Of a stretch of DNA of 64,000 nt, positions 59,557 through 64,000 are shown in pieces (within the stretch, counting starts at the first letter, position 1; every line of letters begins with the position of its first letter). The DNA comes from Sphingomonas sp. OK281 (lineage in GTDB: Bacteria > Pseudomonadota > Alphaproteobacteria > Sphingomonadales > Sphingomonadaceae), in the NCBI RefSeq assembly GCF_900115295.1, contig NZ_FOVZ01000009.1:28073-92072 (forward strand), given 5' to 3'. The notes beneath the pieces are model-generated. The model searched no databases. It saw only the letters and a list, made by a program, of their open reading frames with translations, and was not told where the DNA came from. Made by a program: the position numbers and the translations under genes.

Positions 59557-60659
59557 TGCGTACGGCAACGGTCAGGACATGGTGCTGGGTTCACAAGTGG
59601 ACGAGTCTGGTCTGCACGCTGTTCCTGCTGATGTTGTGCCTGACCGGCCTGCCGCTGATCTTCCATGACGAGATCGATGCGGCGTTCGACGACCGTCCGC
59701 CACTTGCGGCGTTGCCGAAGGATGCACCGACGCTTCCGCTCGACGACTTCGTGCGTACCGCCGTGGCCATGTACCCCGGCGAGCGTCCGTTGTTCATGAG
59801 CTTCGACGACGACCGCCCGGTCACCAACGTCACCACGGGGAAGTTGGCGCAGCCTGGACGAGGCGCCCTCCACATCACGGCCATCGATCGCCGCACGGCC
59901 AAGCCAGTGGGCGCGTTGGACGAGGATGCCGGCATTATGGCGGTGATCCTGCGCCTCCATGTCGACATGTTCGCCGGGTTGCCGGGCAAGCTCTTCCTCG
60001 GCTTCATGGGATTGCTCTTCTGTGCGTCGATCGTGTCTGGGATCGTCGTCTACGCGCCTTTCATGCGCAAACTGGCCTTCGGTGAGGTCCGCACGAACCG
60101 TAGCCGCCGCGTCCGCTGGCTCGACCTCCACAACCTGCTCGGCATCGCTACGGCGATGTGGGTCGGCGTGGTCGGGCTGACCGGCGTGGTCAACACACTG
60201 TCGGATACGCTGACCGCTGTCTGGCGCGTTGACCAGCTCGCCGCGCTGACCAGGCCCTACCAAGGCCAGCCACCGCTGCCGGTCGCCGCTTGGGGCTCGC
60301 TCGACCGAGCCATGCGCACCGCGCGCGCCGCGGCGCCTGGCACCGAGCCGCAGTTCGTGGCGTTCCCGGGTACGCGGTTCAGCAGCGAGCATCACTATGC
60401 CGTGTGGTTGAAGGGCGCGACTCCGGCGACGCGGCAGCTGCTCACCCCCGCGCTAGTCGATGCCCGCACCGGTGAATTGACCGCCATGCGGTCGATGCCG
60501 TGGTATATGCTAGCGCTTCGCCTATCGCAGCCGCTCCACTTCGGCGATTACGGGGCCATGCCCATGAAGGTGCTCTGGGCGATCTTCGACATGATCGCAA
60601 TCATAGTACTCGGCAGCGGCGTCTACCTGTGGCTTGGCCGACGAAAGGTACCGGCATGA
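59556..60659 (+). CDS. PepSY-domain membrane protein
   Basis: A 367-residue inner-membrane protein from ATG 59556. It has the usual four-helix layout: first helix WTSLVCTLFLLMLCLTGLPLIF, a periplasmic PepSY part, paired helices (GFMGLLFCASIVSGIVVYAP, IATAMWVGVVGLTGVVNTLS), and the last helix near MIAIIVLGSGVYLWLGRR. Such proteins follow siderophore receptors and are thought to reduce or release iron in the periplasm. Confidence 0.9.
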   Translation: MRTATVRTWCWVHKWTSLVCTLFLLMLCLTGLPLIFHDEIDAAFDDRPPLAALPKDAPTLPLDDFVRTAVAMYPGERPLFMSFDDDRPVTNVTTGKLAQPGRGALHITAIDRRTAKPVGALDEDAGIMAVILRLHVDMFAGLPGKLFLGFMGLLFCASIVSGIVVYAPFMRKLAFGEVRTNRSRRVRWLDLHNLLGIATAMWVGVVGLTGVVNTLSDTLTAVWRVDQLAALTRPYQGQPPLPVAAWGSLDRAMRTARAAAPGTEPQFVAFPGTRFSSEHHYAVWLKGATPATRQLLTPALVDARTGELTAMRSMPWYMLALRLSQPLHFGDYGAMPMKVLWAIFDMIAIIVLGSGVYLWLGRRKVPA

Positions 60660-60838
60660 GACGGGTCGGGGGGACGTTCGGCATTCCGATCCTTCTGGCC
60701 ATCGCGGCGATTGTCGCGTTGATCGTTGGTCTGCTCGGCGACGGTGCTGTGGACGTCGTCGCTTGGCTGGGCCTTGCCGCACCGCTCGTCGCCATAGGTT
60801 GGGCACTACGAACCCGACGCCTCGCTGTCCGCTCATGA
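60656..60838 (+). CDS. Small membrane protein of siderophore operon
   Basis: A 60-residue two-helix protein (FGIPILLAIAAIVALIVGLL and VVAWLGLAAPLVAIGWALRT) starting in the ATGA overlap with the PepSY gene. Similar small proteins commonly end receptor-PepSY operons; function unknown. Confidence 0.75.
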   Translation: MRRVGGTFGIPILLAIAAIVALIVGLLGDGAVDVVAWLGLAAPLVAIGWALRTRRLAVRS

Positions 60839-60906
60839 CCCGATGAACACGCCTCAGCTTTCTGACCCACTTGGCGACATTCGTGGTCGTTTGCCGCCCT
60901 CTCAAT

Positions 60907-60924
60907 TTCGGTCGTTTGTTCATC
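60907..60924 (+). repeat. 18-bp direct repeat, copy 2
   Basis: Second copy of TTCGGTCGTTTGTTCATC, 70 bp after the small membrane protein gene. Confidence 0.6.
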
Positions 60925-61057
60925 CCCACTCGACCCCGGTTGAGCCTGCCTGCCACTGCGGTGGATGCCTGTCGCGCCATCGGGTTTTGGCTTCAACGGG
61001 GAGGTTGCCGATCAGGCTGGTTGTCGAGCTCGATAGACTGGTTCTATCAGTGCCAGC

Positions 61058-62161
61058 ATGAGATATGCCTCCATTTACCCGGTTCTTGCCGCGGCGGTCG
61101 TAACGGGCAGCCTTGGCGGCTGTCGCGCCCGTCCCGACACACCGGACGTCAACATTCACATCGGGACGATCTCGACAGCAGCGGCAGATGCGCAATGCGC
61201 GTCGTCGCTCGGATACGCCAAGCTGCTTTGCCTTGCCGCCGGCCTGACGAGAACGCTTTCGCCCGAACTGAAAGTTAGAATGCTCCTGCCCTACTCGTTC
61301 AAGAACGCGAGCAGTTGGAGCAACTTTCCCCCGATGGGATACCGCGATCGCATCGGTCCGATGCTTAGCGAATTTTCCGTGCCGCAACGAGGTTATATCA
61401 AGGCCATCCTGCGCGAGGTGTCCGGTGCCCAACCGAACCAAGGCCTGGATGAGCTGGAGCAGATCCTGAACGCTGACGACTATCTGCTGGCAAAAACCAA
61501 AGAAGCGGGCTTCAGCTCCGGAAACTTTCACTTCGCGTTTCTGGGAACGCCTTCGGCGAAGGGCATCTGGCAGATCTATTACGGCGGACACCACACTGCG
61601 CTGACCAACACTTATATCGACGGCAGGCTCGCCGGTGCTTCCCCCTTGTTCCGCGGGGTCGAGCCGTTCGTGAGGTTCAACCAGAACGGACGCGAAAACG
61701 CGCCGATGCTGGATGAACAGGCTGCATTTGCAAGGCTGCTGACGAGCTTGAGCCCCGCTCAGGCGGCCAAGGCGAAGTTGAGCAAGACCTTCACCGATGT
61801 GATCGTCGGTCCGCAGCGTGACGATGATTTTCCGACCATACGCGATGGCCTGAAGGGGGTGGACCTGTCCACGGCGCAGAAGGTGCTCCTGCTGGCTGCT
61901 ATCAATACGTATGTAGGAGACATCGACCAGCCGGACGCCGACGCCATTCTCGCCCGCTATCGTCGGCAACTCGACGACACGTACGTCGCCTTCACCGGCA
62001 CGGTCAGCGTGAGCGCGGAGAACGACTACGTTCGGATCGACGGCCCATCGGTATGGATCGAATATTCGATGCAGCCCGGTCGATCCATTCCGGGTGTTCA
62101 CCCGCATTCGGTGTGGCGCGATCGCAAAACCGATTACGGTGGAACGAAACCGACATCGTGA
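61058..62161 (+). CDS. DUF3500-like exported protein
   Basis: A 367-residue protein, probably a lipoprotein (LAAAVVTGSLGGC). The body has QIYYGGHHTALTNTYIDGRL, SPLFRGVEPF and the closing VWIEYSMQPGRSIPGVHPHSVWRD, which fit the DUF3500 family. Function unknown; the two His motifs suggest metal binding. Its stop overlaps the start of the HupE-like gene. Confidence 0.78.
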   Translation: MRYASIYPVLAAAVVTGSLGGCRARPDTPDVNIHIGTISTAAADAQCASSLGYAKLLCLAAGLTRTLSPELKVRMLLPYSFKNASSWSNFPPMGYRDRIGPMLSEFSVPQRGYIKAILREVSGAQPNQGLDELEQILNADDYLLAKTKEAGFSSGNFHFAFLGTPSAKGIWQIYYGGHHTALTNTYIDGRLAGASPLFRGVEPFVRFNQNGRENAPMLDEQAAFARLLTSLSPAQAAKAKLSKTFTDVIVGPQRDDDFPTIRDGLKGVDLSTAQKVLLLAAINTYVGDIDQPDADAILARYRRQLDDTYVAFTGTVSVSAENDYVRIDGPSVWIEYSMQPGRSIPGVHPHSVWRDRKTDYGGTKPTS

Positions 62162-63330
62162 CGACGGTGCTGCGGTGGCGCATGCTCTGGCTAGCGTTGG
62201 TGACGGGGCTGCTTACGGCAACGGCCGTTGCGCATCCGCTACCCAATTCGCTGGTGACCGTGAGACCGGGCTTCGGGCGCATCACATTCGAAATCCACAC
62301 CCCCGCTCCCGACCTTGCGATCGCGATGCGAACCGATCGCTCTGTAACAGTTATTAACGCCACGACCGTCGGTCGGTATTATCTGCGTCATGTCGCGCTG
62401 GCGGACGGGGTGGGTCGTCCCGTGCCGCTCAAGATCACTGCAGCGAGGCTGATCGACGCGACCGACCCTGACGTCGGCCGCTATAGCGAGTGGCGCGTCT
62501 TCATTGCCGCGCCAGCGATGCCCGGCGGCGGCAGCCAGTTTGTGCTGTCCTACGATGCGGTCATCCATCAAATTCCCAACCATGTCGCCTTCGTTCGGAT
62601 CGAGGCCGGGCCGGGGTGCGCTGCGGGCCCGCGAGATGTCGGTGTTATTAGCTACGATTTCGCCACGCGTTCGATCGAGCCGATATCAATGGATCTTGAA
62701 ACGGGGAGCATGACATCCGGCTTCACCGCGATAATCGCCACCGGCTTTTTCCATGTGCTGTCGGGGCTGGACCATATCCTGTTCCTGATCGCCCTACTGA
62801 TGGTCGTCCCGTTCAAACCAGCGCACAACCGCTGGCACTTCGTCGGGATGAACGGCGAAGCGTTGCGCCGTTTCCTGGCGATCAGCGGGGCGTTCACTCT
62901 TGGCCATTCGGTATCGCTTGCGGCGGGAACGTTCGGCTTCGATGCCGTCCCGGTGCAGCTGACCGAAGTTTTAGTGGCAGTTTCGATCATCGTCGCGGCG
63001 CTCCACGCATTACGCCCAATTTTTCCGAAGCGTGAATGGATGGTGGCAGGGGGTTTTGGTCTGATCCACGGTCTGGCATTTTCGGAGACACTTGCGGCGC
63101 TCGACCTTGATGTCGACGCGAAGATCGCTGCGCTTTTCGGGTTCAATATCGGAGTCGAGGCGGCACAGTTGATCGTCATGATCGTTGCGTTGCCGGCGCT
63201 GACGATCAGTGGAGCGGAATGGCTGGCTCGTCCGAGGCAGCTCGTATTGCTTACGATTGGCGGGCTTGCGTCGCTATGGATCTTGCAGCGTATCGGTATG
63301 ATCGCGCTGCCAGGCTGGCTAATTTGGTAG
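62158..63330 (+). CDS. HupE/UreJ-like membrane protein
   Basis: A 390-residue protein from GTG 62158, which overlaps the DUF3500 stop by 4 bp; ATG 62182 is an alternative. After a signal peptide and a periplasmic domain come six or so helices with the HupE/UreJ motifs GFFHVLSGLDHILFLIALL and FTLGHSVSLAAG, plus GLIHGLAFSETL. The conserved histidines suit nickel, cobalt or another metal. Paired with DUF3500 it may be a metal-handling unit. Confidence 0.85.
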   Translation: MTTVLRWRMLWLALVTGLLTATAVAHPLPNSLVTVRPGFGRITFEIHTPAPDLAIAMRTDRSVTVINATTVGRYYLRHVALADGVGRPVPLKITAARLIDATDPDVGRYSEWRVFIAAPAMPGGGSQFVLSYDAVIHQIPNHVAFVRIEAGPGCAAGPRDVGVISYDFATRSIEPISMDLETGSMTSGFTAIIATGFFHVLSGLDHILFLIALLMVVPFKPAHNRWHFVGMNGEALRRFLAISGAFTLGHSVSLAAGTFGFDAVPVQLTEVLVAVSIIVAALHALRPIFPKREWMVAGGFGLIHGLAFSETLAALDLDVDAKIAALFGFNIGVEAAQLIVMIVALPALTISGAEWLARPRQLVLLTIGGLASLWILQRIGMIALPGWLIW

Positions 63331-63608
63331 GCCTCGCACGAATTGGCAGATGTCTTGAGCCGAGAAGACCCAGAACCGGACACTCACGAGCCATTTCCGC
63401 TTTCCCTACTTCTGCCATTCGTTCAGCTTCCAGCCTGCAGACGGGTCGCCGATTTTCGAACTCAAAGAGGCTTTCTACGCGCGAGCCATGCTGCCCAATG
63501 GTCATGCCTCAGTGAGACGAACTCGATCTCTCAGCGGAACGGAAAACGATTAGAACGATTTAGTCCCGGCACGGAGTTCGGCTGGTCGGCACGCTCCACG
63601 GAGGCGTG

Positions 63609-64000
63609 ATGAAGCAGCGGGACGATTGGCATCTGACGGAAGCGCTCGATTACGAGCACGGACGAGCGGACCCTTTTGCCGCGGCTGTTCGGGCTACCCG
63701 AATGCCTATGGTGATCACGGACCCCGCGCAGACCGATAACCCGATCGTCTTCTGCAACGAAGCCTTTCAAACGCTGTCGGGCTACGACCGAAGTGAAATC
63801 ATCGGACGTAACTGCCGCTTCCTGCAGGGTCCCGGCACCGACCGAGAGCAGGTGGCTAAAGTGCGTCAGGCAATCGACGCCCAGACCGACATTGCTGTGG
63901 ACCTTCTAAACTATCGAAAGGATGGATCTGCGTTCTGGAACGCGTTGTACCTGAGCCCTGTACGCAATGACGCCGGCAAAGTTGTATTCTTCTTCGCCTC
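63609..64000 (+). CDS. LOV-domain photoreceptor, N-terminal part
   Basis: Partial at the right edge; 130 residues are visible. GGAGG precedes ATG 63609. The flavin-adduct cysteine is Cys69 in GRNCRFLQG, preceded by FCNEAFQTLSGYDRSEIIG and followed by LLNYRKDGSAFWNALYLSPV, a canonical LOV core. The output domain lies beyond the window; in sphingomonads it is often an HWE histidine kinase. Confidence 0.92.
   Translation, partial: MKQRDDWHLTEALDYEHGRADPFAAAVRATRMPMVITDPAQTDNPIVFCNEAFQTLSGYDRSEIIGRNCRFLQGPGTDREQVAKVRQAIDAQTDIAVDLLNYRKDGSAFWNALYLSPVRNDAGKVVFFFA

Noticed and set aside
57928..59568. 546-codon minus-strand open frame
   Set aside because: It is antisense to the TonB receptor, has no domain, and arises from GC-rich codon bias.
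60920..62107. 395-codon minus-strand open frame
   Set aside because: Antisense to the DUF3500-like gene, which has clear family motifs and a signal peptide.
1..64000. CRISPR array, rRNA or intact insertion sequence
   Set aside because: No regularly spaced repeats, rRNA motifs or transposase genes were seen anywhere in the window.

Overview
The window looks like part of a Sphingomonas-type alphaproteobacterial replicon. The supporting signs are high GC, many TonB-dependent receptors, an astexin-like lasso peptide locus with its isopeptidase and FecI/FecR pair, a LexA box of the alphaproteobacterial GTTC-N7-GTTC type, and an ImuA-ImuB-DnaE2 mutasome. A complete F-type (MPF-F) mating-pair apparatus, a tyrosine recombinase and a toxin-antitoxin pair suggest a conjugative plasmid or integrative conjugative element with cargo. 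No relaxase, coupling protein, replication gene or rRNA/tRNA gene was found, so plasmid versus chromosome cannot be decided here.

Region 1 (1-6060, minus strand) is an unusual island. It holds a STAS-like protein with a winged helix, a small protein, a cysteine-rich DUF4417-like protein, two GHKL-type ATPases that share a C-terminal motif, and the N-terminal part of a MrfA/YprA-like SF2 helicase cut by the left edge. The genes overlap or nearly abut in two runs separated by 586 bp. I do not recognise this combination as a described system; defence or stress signalling is an inference. A sigma-region-4-like gene and a decayed permease fragment follow.

Region 2 (6856-17686) is a lasso peptide cluster. 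On the plus strand lie an ECF sigma factor, a FecR anti-sigma factor, an STN-domain TonB receptor and a lasso isopeptidase. Converging from the minus strand are an XRE-like regulator, a GntR regulator, a 36-residue precursor (16276-16386), a fused RRE/leader peptidase and the lasso cyclase. The predicted core is ASLMGPVAERDSVTLRNYI with an Ala1-Glu9 ring.

Region 3 (18729-38058) is one long plus-strand transfer operon in the order traA-L-E-K-B-dsbC-V-C-orf-trbI-S26 peptidase-W-orf-U-trbC-N-orf-F-H-G, with most junctions overlapping. Two small membrane proteins just downstream of traG are candidates for entry exclusion.

Region 4 (38628-54665) is accessory DNA. It carries the SOS mutasome imuA-imuB-dnaE2 behind a LexA box, an HNH-like protein, HU, an SRAP (HMCES/YedK) DNA-crosslink protein, small hypothetical proteins, an FKBP-type isomerase, a tyrosine recombinase, a Phd/PemK-like toxin-antitoxin pair, a DUF6880-like protein and a J-domain membrane protein.

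Region 5 (55035-64000) holds a DUF885 zinc-hydrolase-like protein, a siderophore-type TonB receptor overlapping a PepSY protein and a 60-residue membrane protein, a DUF3500-like lipoprotein overlapping a HupE/UreJ-like membrane protein, and a LOV photoreceptor cut by the right edge.
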